Both the position numbers and the translations under genes were made by a program. 64,000 bases of DNA from Phycomyces blakesleeanus NRRL 1555(-) (lineage: Eukaryota > Mucoromycota > Mucoromycetes > Mucorales > Phycomycetaceae): the NCBI RefSeq assembly GCF_001638985.1, contig NW_017265187.1, positions 62,001 to 126,000 of the forward strand, in the 5' to 3' direction. Shown one piece after another: positions 11,346 through 23,311 of this stretch; the first letter of the stretch is position 1; the number at the start of each line of letters is the position of its first letter. Below the pieces are notes generated by a model. It worked only from the letters and a program-made list of their open reading frames with translations. It searched no databases and was not told where the DNA came from.

Positions 11346-11717
11346 CTTGGTTCTTTTGCTGATATTTAATTTTTTTTTCTGTAATACATTTTTTTTTTCA
11401 AATTGTCTTAACATATTTTATCCTACCAGCAAAAAGTTTAGATATTTTCTTCTCTTTCACCTCTGACTTTTAATAATCATCAATTACAATCTATACTCAC
11501 TAAAAATGTAAAGTCTGTAGTTAAAATGAACACTTGTCTATCAGGAGATTTAATTTTCGGTGCTAAATTTGCTTTTTGTTAATCTTTTCAAAAGACAGAG
11601 ATTTTCTTGTTTCATTTAGGGTTTTTTGTAATTTTTTTAATTATTATAGGCCAGAAACAAAGTCACAAATGCAAAAAACCGCCATTTTTTCCCATAGTGA
11701 TATATATTAAAATAAAT
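11346..11717. other. 3' flank of the tnp2 element, no gene
   Basis: AT-rich sequence with long T runs. CATAGTG at 11694-11700 could be the right terminus of a CACTA-type element (reverse complement CACTATGGG), but no convincing matching left terminus or target duplication was found. Confidence 0.35.
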
Positions 11718-12040
11718 TAGAATTAACTCAGTAAGAGGAAGCCGGTGATTGGCTGAAAGAGTAAAAAAGAAATATAGAACTTTTGAAGGAAATGAAAGAT
11801 AATGTTTATTAATGATAATGTTGGTGATATTTATACTATTTTATGAGATACCGCAGTATCCTAGTTTCTATGTAAAGTTTCTTTTACTGCGGTATCTTGC
11901 TGAGCAGTGCTCCTCCTTTGCTTGCTTTTGCTCACTCAATGCCTGCGGTAGAAGTAGTTGCTTCTGATTGGAGAGGATTGGAACTGAGTGCTAATTCCAA
12001 TACACTTCTCACAGTTGCTGACTCAGGGCTCACAACAACA
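11718..12040 (-). mobile_element. Solo LTR, family C (323 bp), TSD TAAAT
   Basis: On the minus strand it begins TGTTGTTGTGAGCCC and ends near TTAATTCTA, with TAAAT on both sides (11713-11717, 12041-12045). In the sense direction it has a TATAAATA box followed by AATAAAC about 30 bases on. Inside are 12-bp inverted arms GATACCGCAGTA (11847-11858) and TACTGCGGTATC (11885-11896). The 3' end is TA instead of the usual CA, which would fit a C-to-T change. There is one copy only, so the boundaries are less secure than for families A and B. Confidence 0.6.
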
Positions 12041-12356
12041 TAAATGTGACTATGAAGAGATGTGATAATATTTAAAGTGATAATAGGATGTTTCAGCAGT
12101 TTTAGATGTTTAGATTTTACTTTTGTGATAACTCAATACGTGAGCCAATAATGCTTGATATGAAAATAAAACTGTAGAAAGCTTTCGTATTTCATTTTTG
12201 CTCTTAATTTTATTTTCTTATGAAATATTCATAGGCAAAATTGGAGAACCTAAATTTGTATTCTATAAACAGCAATCTTAGGGGATGGGGGGTAACTGCA
12301 CCGCACAATTTAAGGTGACTGCTGGTCCGAGGCCTGGCTATAACCTGACTTGAAGA

Positions 12357-12455
12357 ACCCCCTGTCCCCATCCTTTATAAGCACATCCTTGTCCCCACCA
12401 TTTATAAGCACACCTTGCTCCATCATTATAAGCACACCCCTGTCCCCATCTTTAG
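12357..12455 (+). repeat. ~26-bp minisatellite with CCCTGTCCCCATC motif
   Basis: Three to four units of 'cc.tgtccccatc.tttataagcaca'. Upstream, 12275-12290 reads TTAGGGGATGGGGGG, and related phrases (CCCCCTGTCCCCTAA, TTCTATAAAC) occur at 23440-23480, so the two loci may share a repeat family. The short ORF across the repeat is not considered a gene. Confidence 0.6.
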
Positions 12456-12622
12456 ATCATTCCAATTTCCCGGGAAAAATAAAAACACTCCCTTTTTTAA
12501 AGTCATTAACATTTAGTTGTAAGAATAAAAAGTAATAATTCCAAATAACGAGATATAATGTCTTTTTTACATTGTGTACATTGCATATATTGCATAAATT
12601 GCATACATGAATGAATAAAAAT

Positions 12623-13155
12623 TGTTGTAAATGAGTATTGACTACTGCTGTAATTGAGAATAAGTCTGAAGGAAATAATATAAGGCCTCAGCTATTCCAG
12701 TCAAAGGTGTCTACCAATTACTTTATTATTTAACACACAGGTTTAGCATGCATGATAGTGATTATATTTCATATGATGATATCATCATAATATGGGATAT
12801 ATCAGTGGATTATTATAAGCATAATTATAACTCATAAACACATTTACTTTCGATGTTAATACTTCATTGGGACTACACACATTTATATAATTAATCATAC
12901 ATTAATTATCCCAAGATCACGTTGCTCTGATTATGGCTCAGATAGAATCGATTACCTGACCCCAGTTATATAATTTTCCCGATCCAAAATAATATAAATA
13001 GCAGTAGTAGTTCAGTGTAGGAACCTGGTCAAACTTTGATACAAAATCCTTTCTCAATAAACAAAACCTACACAAGTTCTCACGAATCTTCGTTCCTAAT
13101 CTCAAATCTTCAATTCTTCCTCTTAAAAACTTCTTCAACTTCAACCACCACAACA
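12623..13155 (+). mobile_element. Solo LTR, family A, TSD AAAAT
   Basis: 533 bp, nearly identical to 10232-10763 in the same orientation, with AAAAT at 12618-12622 and 13156-13160. It carries TATAAATAGC and CAATAAACAAAACC. It lies 37 bp upstream of the MULE transposase start and so replaces or displaces that gene's upstream region. Confidence 0.92.
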
Positions 13156-13192
13156 AAAATACTTATATAACTATAGTACTCTTTTATTAAAT

Positions 13193-16100
13193 ATGAACAC
13201 CAACTTTGCTACCCCCATTGACAAGATGTATTCTGTTAAAACAACCCTCTCATTCCCAGAGAATGGTTATCCCGAAAAACAAAGCGTTTTGGAGGCCATA
13301 AATGAGTACGCTCTTTCTAACAACTTTACTGTCAAAATTAAGGATGGAAAGTTTCCAACACTTCACCTTGCTTGTTCAAAGGCTGGTGCCTAACGTGATA
13401 AGCATAACATCAGCGAGAATAAAAGAAAGAAGGCCCCTAACTCTTCCCTCACTGGGTGCCCCTTCCTATTGAGATTTTCTTTTAAAAATAAGAGTCAGAG
13501 ATATCTTTCCTTGCCTGCCCGCGGTGACAATGAACATTGTCATAACCACCCCATCACCCCAAACAACTTGGCGTCTTCTCACCAGGGAAGAATGTCTCTC
13601 CTTACTTCGGAAGATGCAATTGTTGTATCCAACATAATCGTAGATTTAAATTAAAAGTACAGACACTCAATAAATACGTACATTGAGTTACCAACAACTA
13701 GTAACGATACTAAAAGATATACCTTCCCTTATACAAGGAAATTACGTAAAGAACATACTAAGACAAATACTAAGACTCTAGTCAATAACACTAAAAACAT
13801 AAGAACTATATCATAGAAGATAATGGTAGAGAAACAGACATTACATGATATCATCATATCATCACCAAGCTAAATACAATGTCTATATAAACGCACAATA
13901 CTAATAGCAATAGAACAGCATCTCTTTTCTGATCCTTTCACTTCTTCTAATAAAACAAAGTCTCACCGTACTCTCATCTGCACTTGTTTTATTTTATATC
14001 TTATTTTTACCTCATACATAACAGCAATTATTGCAAAGACAATGCTAGAAAACCATGCCAAGACTCGCAATATTCAGAAAGCTACAAGAGATAAGGTCAC
14101 GGAAATGAGAAAGCTGAGAATTAGCGATATCAACAACCTGAAGTATAGCTCTTCTCGTGGTGGTGAATCATCAATTCATGATGCTACTGGGCTCATAAGA
14201 ACTATGGAAGCAAAGGGATTTTCCGTCCTTTATCAATTCAATGAGAGAAAAAGCCTCACACACATTTTCTTTACAAATGAGACAATGATAAAAAGAGCCC
14301 GTCGTTTTCCTGAGGTTCTTATTGTGGATGCCACATACAAGACAAACTGCGCGAAGATGTCTTTAGTCTGTGTAGAGGGTGTCAGCAACCTTGGTGGAGA
14401 AAGATTGAAGAGCTTTCCTGTTGTATTTGCGTGGGTTTCTGATGAGACAGAGACAAGCTATGCCTGGTTCGCAAGATCGCTGAAATCAATTGTGTTGGAG
14501 GGAATCGAGGACAGCCCTATCTTTGTTACAGACAAGTGCAAGGCATTGATGAATGCCCTTGATTCCGAGTTCCCTGTGAACAAAAAGCTTCTCTGTGGTT
14601 GGCACATGATAAATAACATTGCCAAGATGGCAAAAAAGACTATGAAGACAGGCGAAGACAGGAATATGTGCAACAACTTGATAATCAGCATGATATTTGG
14701 AGACGATGCTGGCAAGTTTATGCAGAAATGAAAACTTTTCAGATCGTTGGCTTCTTGTGAAGATCTCAAGACTGAAGGACTGTCTGAAGATGGTAAAAAA
14801 GGTACAGTAAAGAGTTTTGAGGAGTACTTTGAGAAGGGGTGAATGAGCTGCAAAGAGAAGTGGGCTGGCTACCTCACTAATAAGCTAAAGCACTTTGACT
14901 GTGTGACAACACAGCATGTTGAGAGTGGCCATCATGCTCTGAAAAGAAGTATCTCGGCTCTCCAGTCTTTGGACTCCTCGTTTGAGCAAATATGCTCATA
15001 TCTCTTGCAATTTGAGGGTGACTACCAAGATCGTAGACTGGATGAGAAGTTGGTGACCGATGCAAGAATCCTTGCTGATGAGCGCCTTTGTGGATTGGTC
15101 CACTTGGTTTCCAGAATGCCATTGTTTACAATTCGCGCTGAACTTCTTGAAGAGGTTATCATTGGTGAAGCTTGTTACTGCAGAGTAAAGACTATGTTTG
15201 GTCTCCCTTGCCACCATACTCTGCCACAAAATCGGGCCCTCACACTTCCAGACATTCCTGAAAGATGGGTTCTCTCTTCTGTTCTCCCATTCCATAATAA
15301 GGAAGTAGAAAAATTGGAAAGTATAAGTACTGTGGCAATTGAGAAACAAGTTCCATGGATGAAATCAATTGCATAACTTGAGCAGTTGTTTAGATGATGT
15401 GAAGGAGAACAACAAATCTGTAACCTGATGGCAAAGGTGAACGATCTTATAAATAATGCTGGTAATTTAAAGGATCACCTAGAGGTTGCCTTTCCTTTGT
15501 CAAGTGAGGTCAAAGCTCCTGAAAGATCTAAGCACGTCAAAAGAAAAACTGCTCTCCTAAAGGATTTTGTCCGTCACAAGCACAGGCATCTCCTTGTCCA
15601 AAAAAATAAGGTAATGAGATAACATACACGCAATAACACAATCTAATACATATTTTGTCTTGCTTATCTAGAGTGAAATTAGAAAAATCTTAAAAGAAGG
15701 AATTATAGATGTAATGAAGGAACTTTTAGAGAAGAAACCTCTTAAAAAAAGTATGTATTATTGACTTTTACAAAGTTACAATATAATATCTAATGTTTAC
15801 TATTTACAGCCATTAAAAATATCAAAAAAGAAACCCAATTCGCTGAAAAGCAAGAGCCTCTCAAAGAAGGTAATTGATATAATATTTTACTGAAAGTAAA
15901 TGTTAAATCTTATATTGTTTTTTGTTTCTTCTTAGCTGAAAAATATTCCTCTGGAATTAAAAGACCTAACCACCTCCCAGATGACTACTGGTACGATATT
16001 CCCAGTCCAAAAAAACAGAAGAAAAATGTGCACGACTTTGCTCTGCCAGATCAAATCGACCAAACCGCCATTTTGTTGACATTTAACCCCAAGTCCGATG

Positions 16101-16720
16101 GTTGGTGTGGTTTCCGTGTATTTGCACACCTGAAAGAGGGTGGAGAGGATCAGTTCCCTTTGGTAAAGAAGAAAATGTTAGCCACGATGACTACCCACAG
16201 TGAGCTCTATGAGCAAAACTTTGGAATGGATATTGCTGAGGTAACAAAGGTCATTGCATTTGGCCCTGACATTGACCCAGCCATTGGTAAAAACATCTCT
16301 TACTGTCCTTCCTCCATGTGGTTCTCTGCGCCAGACTGTGCTCAAATAATAGCTGACACATATAAAAAGCCTGTTTGTGTGTACTCAGACAATCAGAGCA
16401 TCTTGCCCATAACTTTTCTTCCCCTCCATAATCGGAAGCTTCTCAAAAGAAAGCTATTGCCGATGGTCTTGCACCATGTACATGGGTGCCACTGGACAAC
16501 AATCAAAGTTAAGCCTCATGTACATCGGTCCTGGCCTGAGGTAAATGCGCTGTATTTGATGCTATCTGTAGAGGGAGTATCACTGACTGTTTTTCTACAA
16601 GTTGGAATCATTGGGGTCAGTTCCCAAAGAACAAATCTTATCTTTTGCCTTCCACTACTATCACTAACTCTCTTACAAATTCTCCCGTAAATTCTTCTGA
16701 TATTATTGACCTCACATATA
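13193..16720 (+). pseudogene. MULE transposase with FAR1-like N-terminus and C-terminal OTU-like domain
   Basis: ATG at 13193. The N-terminal part resembles FAR1/WRKY-GCM1-type DNA-binding regions (segment LTGCPFLLRFSFKNKSQRY). The MULE catalytic domain has PEVLIVDATYKTNCAKMSL (first Asp), SPIFVTDKCKALMNALDS (second Asp), the CxxH LLCGWHMINNIAK and HVESGHHALKRSI (probable Glu). Three introns (15611-15671, 15751-15809, 15870-15935) lead to an OTU-like region: KSDGWCGFRVFAHL carries the D..C pair and HHVHGCHWTTIKV the C-terminal His. In-frame stops are TAA 13391, TGA 14729, TGA 14840, TAA 15374 and TGA 15395, plus a likely frameshift near 16540. A solo LTR (13621-14023) interrupts it; removal with one target copy (408 bp) keeps the frame. 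Terminal inverted repeats were not found. Confidence 0.82.
13621..14023 (+). mobile_element. Solo LTR, family B (403 bp), TSD GCAAT
   Basis: TGTTGTATCC...CATACATAACA, with GCAAT at 13616-13620 and 14024-14028. It holds a CTATATAAACGC TATA box and AATAAAACAAAG about 70 bp later. The near-identical copy lies inverted at 19129-19531. It is inserted in the MULE transposase; codons on each side join in frame (..SEDAI then IAKTM..). Confidence 0.92.
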
Positions 16721-16936
16721 TATAACTTATCTATCTTTCTATCTTTTAATATACTTTACTCCTATTTTTTTCTTTAATTTTTTAACAAACACAATTCCAC
16801 CCAGTCTGTCTTTAATTTTAATGTTATATATAAAACCTAGATACGAATATTATTGGCATCCAACTAATTAGAAGACTATATAATTGGCCTTTATTTTTTG
16901 GAGTACAAAGTCTGTGCATTTATAAGCAATCTGATT
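16721..16936. other. AT-rich spacer between the MULE gene and the LINE
   Basis: No gene seen. It ends with the 5' copy of the LINE target duplication. Confidence 0.5.
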
Positions 16937-16950
16937 AAGATCTTCATCCA
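16937..16950 (+). repeat. LINE target site duplication, 5' copy
   Basis: AAGATCTTCATCCA, identical to 22672-22685. Confidence 0.9.
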
Positions 16951-16951
16951 C

Positions 16952-18310
16952 ATGGCTCTTCCCGCTAAAGTACTGGATCCACCTATTGGGTCCACCACAA
17001 CACTAGGTCAAGCCAATATAACCACTCCACAACCCTCTACTACTACCTCTACCACAACCAACACTAGGTCATATCTCAATGTCGCCACAGCCACTCCCGC
17101 CCCCGGTCAAGTACCAGTCATTCTTTTCTCTAACTTGCCGACATCTACGGATCGCGTCTGGCGCGAAAGTACATCTCGTCATTCGGTATTCTTCACCCCA
17201 CCAACTGATTCCACCCTTACCTCTGAATTCTGGACTGCTCTCAGAGCAAGCGTTCCTACGGCATGCACCTTGGGAATATCATTCGCTCATCGTCAACCGC
17301 TCATCCATGAATTGCACCTGACCAATTCTACCATCTGCACCAAACTCTGTTCCAAAGGCTTCCTGGTTGGAGGCCAAACGTACTTCCCCTCTATGGGTAT
17401 TGCCCCAGGCACAAAAATCTTGCGTATCTCCCTCTCCCAGCTTCCATACCTTCCTTCCCCTCTGCTTGAAGAGGCTATCAAAACAGCCTTGGCCGCATAT
17501 GGCACCGTCCGCGAAGTCGGTTTGTATCTTCGTGTCAATTTTTTTGATGGCACTGGTTCTGCTTACCTTGAACGACCACCCAACCCCAATGCCACCCTTG
17601 CCAAACTCTCATACAAGATCCCGTATGATGGCGACTTGTACTTCTTAGGTACCTGGAAACAGATGGGTATTCACTGTAATTATTGTAAAGTTATGGGCCA
17701 TGCTATCGAAAACTGTCCAGACCGCCCCAAAGATTCCTGATGCTGCTTCACTTGTGACCAGACTGGTCACTTGCAACATGCCTGCCCCAGAGCACCCCCC
17801 ACGGACGCCAGCTCTTCCAAGAGACCCCGCAAGGTTCCCACGACACATGACTCCCCTGATCGCTCATGCAAGACTACTCCCGGTGTGTCTCACAGACCTC
17901 TGGCCAAGAAATCGATTCCCCCTCGCGGTACACCTACGATGGCTGAGGGATCCCAGGCTACTACCACCACCTCCAGCACGAATTCCTCAACACCGCGACG
18001 ACCCTCTGTCCCCGCTGTTCCTACTTCCCCCCGCCAGTCTGCCAACAGGTTTGCTGCACTTGACGGACTAACTGACAACAGCCGCACAGGCGCACTCTTC
18101 GACCCCACTCTGCCTCTTCCTCAGACACACAACACCCAGTATGATCCCGTCTTTCACCCCCTCCACAACGCTTTTCTTCCCTCCAACTACACTTCCGGCT
18201 CCACTAAAGACGAAGAAGAATTTCACCCCAGCACTTTTGACGGCAATGACGACCAAGACTCCCAGAATATCCTAACTGATGACGAGATGGCAGACGGCGA
18301 TCATTCTTAA
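16952..18310 (+). pseudogene. LINE ORF1: nucleic-acid-binding protein with two CCHC knuckles, one TGA
   Basis: The ATG at 16952 is the first base but one of the element, so the 5' UTR is essentially absent. The N-terminus is Thr/Ser-rich. A folded middle region (residues about 60-240) resembles the RRM-like segment of L1-type ORF1 proteins. Zinc knuckles are CNYCKVMGHAIENC just before, and CFTCDQTGHLQHAC just after, an in-frame TGA at 17738-17740. The rest is Pro/Ser/Thr-rich and disordered, with an acidic C-terminus. The TGA between the two knuckles fits CGA to TGA. Packaging of the LINE RNA is the family role; it is not shown here. Confidence 0.85.
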
Positions 18311-18314
18311 ATTT

Positions 18315-21300
18315 ATGATTAATATAGCCTCCATGAACTGCCGCGGACTTGTCAAGTCCGGAAACACCAATAATCGCTCTCTCTTTATTAGATATCTTCG
18401 CTCCCTCTCTCTAGACATACTTGCCCTTCAAGAAACTCACGCCAACACAGACGCTCTTCAACAGACGTTTCATCTTCAATTTCAAGCATCCGACTCACTA
18501 TGGTCTCCTCACTGTGGTTTGGTTTCCCTCTCTCCCCTCATTTCTTTTACTGATCCTCTTTTTTCTCTCTGTGGTCATTGCATTACTGCCACCATTGTTC
18601 ACTCTTCCAATTTGTTTGCCCCATTTCGTATTTGCGTTTTATATGTCCCTGCTTCATATCGTCCTCGATATGATTTTCTCACCTCTCTCCTATCCTCCCC
18701 ACATCTTCTCCCTTCCCTTCCTTCTCGCTTTCTTATGCTAGGAGATTTTAATTATTCCTCATATGCAAATGCCTCTCATGCTGGCCTCGCGCCACGTCTA
18801 TGGCTGCATTTTGTCACTAACCACTTTGTAGACTGTGTCACTTTGTCTGACGCTCAACCTATGCCTACCTTTCATTGCGACCTTTCCTCTTCGACTATCG
18901 ACTACATATATGCCTCCAAGGATATAGCGTCTTGTCACTCTTCGTCCACCGTCACATTTGTTCAGCCCCTGTGGACCGATCATTGCCTTGTACGTACCTG
19001 TCTTAGTTTTCCTATGCTGTCTCACATTGGTCGAGGTTTGTGGCGTGCGAACCCTCATTTGGTGAACATCCCTTCCTTCCGCTCCTCCCTGTCCGACTGT
19101 CTTTCATCCTTCATACCACTACTCTCGCTGTTATGTATGAGGTAAAAATAAGATATAAAATAAAACGAGTGCAGACGAGAGTACGGTGAGACTTTGTTTT
19201 ATTAGAAGAAGTGCAAGAATCAGAAAAGAGATGCTGTTCTATTGCTATTAGTATTGTGCGTTTATATAGACATTGTATTTAGCTTGGTGATGATATGATG
19301 ATATCATGTAATGTCTGTTTCTCTACCATTATCTTCTATGATTTAGTTCTTATGTTTTTAGTGTTATTGACTAGAGTCTTAGTATTTGTCTTAGTATGTT
19401 CTTTATGTAATTTCCTTGTATAAGGGAAGGTATATCTTTTAGTATCGTTACTAGTTGTTGGTAACTCAATGTACGTATTTATTGAGTGTCTGTACTTTTA
19501 ATTTAAATCTACGATTATGTTGGATATAACACTCGCCTTCAATTTCCCCCCAATCACAGTGGGATCTGATCAAAGTCGAAGTGGCTCGTTTCACACGTTC
19601 ATATTCACGCACAACCCGCCCATCACTTGCCACTTTGGAGGTAAAGCTTCAGAGTAAACGTGACCATTTGATACATAGATTTTGACATCAGCCTGCTCAG
19701 AACTTCCAGCTGCCCATCGTCGAGCATCAACTTCAGCAAGTTCAACAGGAACGCACCGAGATACTAGCACTCCATGCCGGAAAACACTGGAGAGAACAAG
19801 GCGAAACTTCCGCTGGGTTTTTGAAATGCACAGTTGCTTTTTGCCAAGCTCGAACCACAATAACCAGCCTCCGCCACCCCTTCACTGACACCTTATGCAC
19901 TAATCCCGATGATCTTACGGAAGCTGCTGCTGCATTTTATGAAGATCTTTACACACCCGACCCTCCTGCTCAGACAGCTATCAACGACCTCCTCCTTCAC
20001 TTGCCACCAGACCTCTTTCTTTCCAAAACTACCTCCACGACCCTCCTTAAACCCTTCACCTTGGATGACATCCAAGACGGCGCCACTCGCACTCCTAATG
20101 CCAGTAGCCCTGGGCCGGATGGCCTGCCTTATGAGATTCTGCAATTAATTATGGATCATCTGATGTGTGCTGTCTTACTTGTTCGAATATTTAACAATGG
20201 GCTTGCCTTCGGTGTGTTCCCTTCGTCCTGGCAATCAACCTGTGTCTCTCTTCTTCCCAAGAAAGGTGACCTCACCTCCCTCCGCAACTGGCGCCCGATC
20301 GCTCTCATCAATACCAATGCCAAAGTGTTCACTCGCCTCATCAATTGTTGCATGGTGTCTGCTGCTTCCTCCCTTGTTACGCCCTTCCAGACCAGGTTTG
20401 TCCAAGGACGCTTCATTGCTGACAATGGCATGCTGACCAAGTTGGTTATGGCACAGGCTAGACAGGACGGTTCATCTGGTATAGGCCTTCTTTTGGATCA
20501 GGAGAAAGCTTACGACAGAGTCCATCCCGACTACCTTCGCCAGGTCTTGCAGCATTTCAACTTTCCCCCTTCCCTCGTTACCTGTATATCTCAACTTTTC
20601 TTCTCTACACAGATTCGAATCAATGCCAATGGACACCTATCCCGATCATTCCTTCAGGCTCGTGGACTCCGGCAGGGTGATCCTCTTTCTCCTGTACTCT
20701 TTAACCTTGCATTCGAACCTTTGTTGTGTCGTGTGATTCATGATCCTTCCTTTGCCGGATTTTCTCCATCACCACGCACTGCTATTCCACCACCTCCACC
20801 CATCAAGCTCTTGGCCTATGCCGACGATCTGCTAGTCTTTCTGCCTGATGCCGCCCACTTGTCCCGTCTTCATCATCATCTTCTCACATACTCTCATGCC
20901 TCCAATGCTCGCATCAATCTCCATAAAACTGAAGCTTTCTCCCTGTCCGGTCTTCCACTGCCAGAATGGCGCCCCGTCCTACAACAATTCGACATCACCG
21001 ACTGGTCTGACAGATCTTCCTCCACTCCCCTGCGATATCTCGGCTTTCCTCTTATTCAATCCTTACCTCAGCGCAATTCTTTCTGTGACAACATTCTTTC
21101 CAAGATTGAATCTACCTGTAATATCCACCACTCTTGCTCTCTCTCTATTCGTGGCCATGCCACAGTGCTCAACTCTCTCATCCTCTATAAGCTCTGGCAC
21201 GTCCTCAGAGTTGTCACTGTACCTCTATCCTTTTTCTGTTGACTTCGCTCGATCATGAGTAAGTTTATACAATACCGCTCCTTTCCTCCCATTTCTCTTG

Positions 21301-22514
21301 GCACTTTCTGCCAGCCTATTCAGCTCGGCGGTCTAGGGGTCCTTGATCCTCAGGTTCAACAGGCTGCTCTTCAGTTGCACTGGCTCCGGCCTCTCGTCTG
21401 CTCTCCGCTGTCCCCCTCTGGCCTGGTCCCGCCTTGGTTCTCTTACGTCCTCCGCCTCGACTCCTCATCTGCTGATCCACTCGTTCCTTTGATATTTCCA
21501 TCTCTCCAATCCTCTCATCAGCGTGATTTCGACTCTCCTCTGGCCACCCTACTTGCTGCCATTGATCTTCTCCCTCACAACTTCTCTGACGTGGTAGTCA
21601 ACCTCCCCACCTGTCTCTCTCTGCCTCTCTCCTATATCACTACCGCACAACCAGACCACCCTCCCTTTCCATCTGCATGGCGCGATCTCCGGGTTTCTGA
21701 CGCCTATGAAGTAGATCCTAGTTTTGGCGTGCTTGCCCAACGCCCCCTCCACCGCATACTCCATCGTCCTATTGTCCTTCACCGGTTCTTCGAACGTCTC
21801 TACACTCGCTCTCTTGTCTTGCACCCTGTCTTGTATCGTGCCACCATTCCCCCCGCGATCTGTGCCATACAGTTTCCTTTGCTAGATATGCCTTCCGGTA
21901 CAGCTGTCGATGTGCGTCCTTTCTTGATGGCTCTTGTCCCCGGCATCCCTTGGCATCATTTGTCCACCCAGTCTTTCCGCCTACTCTGCAATTTCCACTC
22001 CAAATCCGCACGCCCCATAAGCCCCACACTCGTCCCTCGCCAGCTTCGTCGGTTTTGGTCCTTCCCCCTGCTGCATGGGGCCCGCAACGTTTGGTTTCGT
22101 GCCTTGCACAAGAACATTCCTTGCCGTTCTCGCCTCAATTCTAGGATCTCTACCGCTTTCCCAGACCCATCCTGTGCCCTCTGCTCTCACCCTCTGGACA
22201 ATCAAACTCATTTTTTGTTCCAGTGTCCGGTCAAACTGTCCGTATGGTCGTCAACCTGGACATTGTACTTTGCCCAGACCGCGACACCCACTGTCTTGCT
22301 TTCTGGTTTGCAATCCTTCACATTCCCTCCTTGCACCGATTCTTCTCTTTCTGCTGCCTCAATTTTTGGCTGCACGCTGCTGGCTATATGGCACCATCAT
22401 TGGCTGTTCATATTTGATCACGTTCCTTTTGTCTCCTCCGCTGTCTTTTCCACTGCTTCCTCTCTTCTCGACCGCCTCAAGAGCGAACTTGCTCTCGACT
22501 TTCCCCCCCTTTAG
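18315..22514 (+). pseudogene. LINE ORF2: endonuclease-reverse transcriptase, two TGA and an LTR inside
   Basis: The APE-type endonuclease comes first: SMNCRGLVKSGN, LALQETHANTD, MLGDFNYSSY, STIDYIYASKD and LWTDHCLVR. Then the RT: SSPGPDGLPYEIL, WRPIALINTNAKVFTRL, GLLLDQEKAYDRVHPDYL, GLRQGDPLSPVLFNLAF and the active-site LLAYADDLLVF near 20820. A zinc motif CALCSHPLDNQTHFLFQC lies near 22170. No RNase H domain was seen. The same frame runs through the whole region once the 403-bp LTR and its 5-bp duplication are removed. Two in-frame TGA codons (19683-19685, 21240-21242) are the only other damage, so the copy is young. Confidence 0.88.
19129..19531 (-). mobile_element. Solo LTR, family B, TSD CTCGC
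   Basis: 403 bp, reverse complement of 13621-14023 with only a few differences. CTCGC lies at 19124-19128 and 19532-19536. It is inserted between the endonuclease and RT domains of the LINE ORF2, so it is younger than the LINE. Confidence 0.93.
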
Positions 22515-22671
22515 CTTCCTTCCATACCTCCACAATATATATAACCACAAACATATAAATAGAAAAACATTGTAAAAATATAAAAGCCAAAAACAAGTCG
22601 TGATTTTCCTCTTTTGCCTTGCAGCATAGAGGCTCACTAATAAACTAGAGCCTTCGGCTCCCTACAAAAAA

Positions 22672-22685
22672 AAGATCTTCATCCA
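22672..22685 (+). repeat. LINE target site duplication, 3' copy
   Basis: AAGATCTTCATCCA, identical to 16937-16950, directly after the A-rich 3' end. Confidence 0.9.
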
Positions 22686-23311
22686 ATCACAGACGTGGAT
22701 TTTATCATAAAAGATGTAAAACAAAAACGACACATAGCTTTTGATAGATTTCTGTCTTAATTCAAATGCTAAAGCTTGGATATTTTGCTATGTTTCTGAA
22801 AGAATATGTACATCTTTATGTCCAAAAGTTGAAGTTTTGATTATGTTTTGGTTGAATAAACAAGCAAAATATACACTTTTATTCACGATTTTAACCATTT
22901 GAGATAGATTGTTTTTGCTAATAAATACATTTTCTACATAATAATATGGTCTAAAACTTTTACTGAAATGTTTTTTTACTATTTTCTATTGATATAAAGC
23001 ATTTGCAAGTGATTTTTACTAATATTTTCAAATTGTTGTTTTTTGTTCAATCTTTCACAAATGAAATGTACAGAACTTTTGTAATTCACTCTTTAAACGT
23101 GATTCAAAAAATATTACAAAACAAACAAATACTCAATTTATGCAGAAAAAATCAATGAAACCAACCATTCTACTCTCATATTTCTATCTATTTTTTTGAA
23201 CTAGTTATGAATTTTTTAAAAATAAATAAAATGAAAATGAAAAGTTACAGACAAATGTTCTTCCACTTTTGCATGATTTTTCTTAGTGAATAAAGACAAG
23301 TGATTATACTG
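22686..23311. other. AT-rich intergenic sequence, no gene seen
   Basis: No open frame, repeat boundary or RNA gene could be supported. Confidence 0.5.

Larger units (their letters stand above)
16951..22671 (+). mobile_element. Full-length two-ORF LINE (L1-like), 14-bp target duplication
   Basis: ORF1 (16952-18310) with CCHC knuckles is followed 4 bp later by ORF2 (18315-22514) with an apurinic-type endonuclease, reverse transcriptase and a C-terminal CCHC. The 3' UTR is short and ends with a GAGCCTTCGGCTC hairpin and an A-run (22665-22673). The identical 14-bp flanks show complete insertion by target-primed reverse transcription. Damage is limited to three TGA codons and one later solo LTR. 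The GC content of the ORFs is clearly above the local background. Confidence 0.92.

Noticed and set aside
6915..11700. CACTA terminal repeats for the tnp2 element
   Set aside because: CACTAT at 6915 and CATAGTG at 11700 match for only a few bases, and no target duplication was found.
12350..12535. ORF across the CCCCTGTCCCC repeat
   Set aside because: The open frame is a by-product of a tandem repeat (repeating SLSP/FIST words).
10232..13155. The two same-direction family A LTRs as ends of one retrotransposon
   Set aside because: Each has its own different 5-bp target duplication, and the sequence between them is tnp2 transposase and other repeats, not gag/pol.
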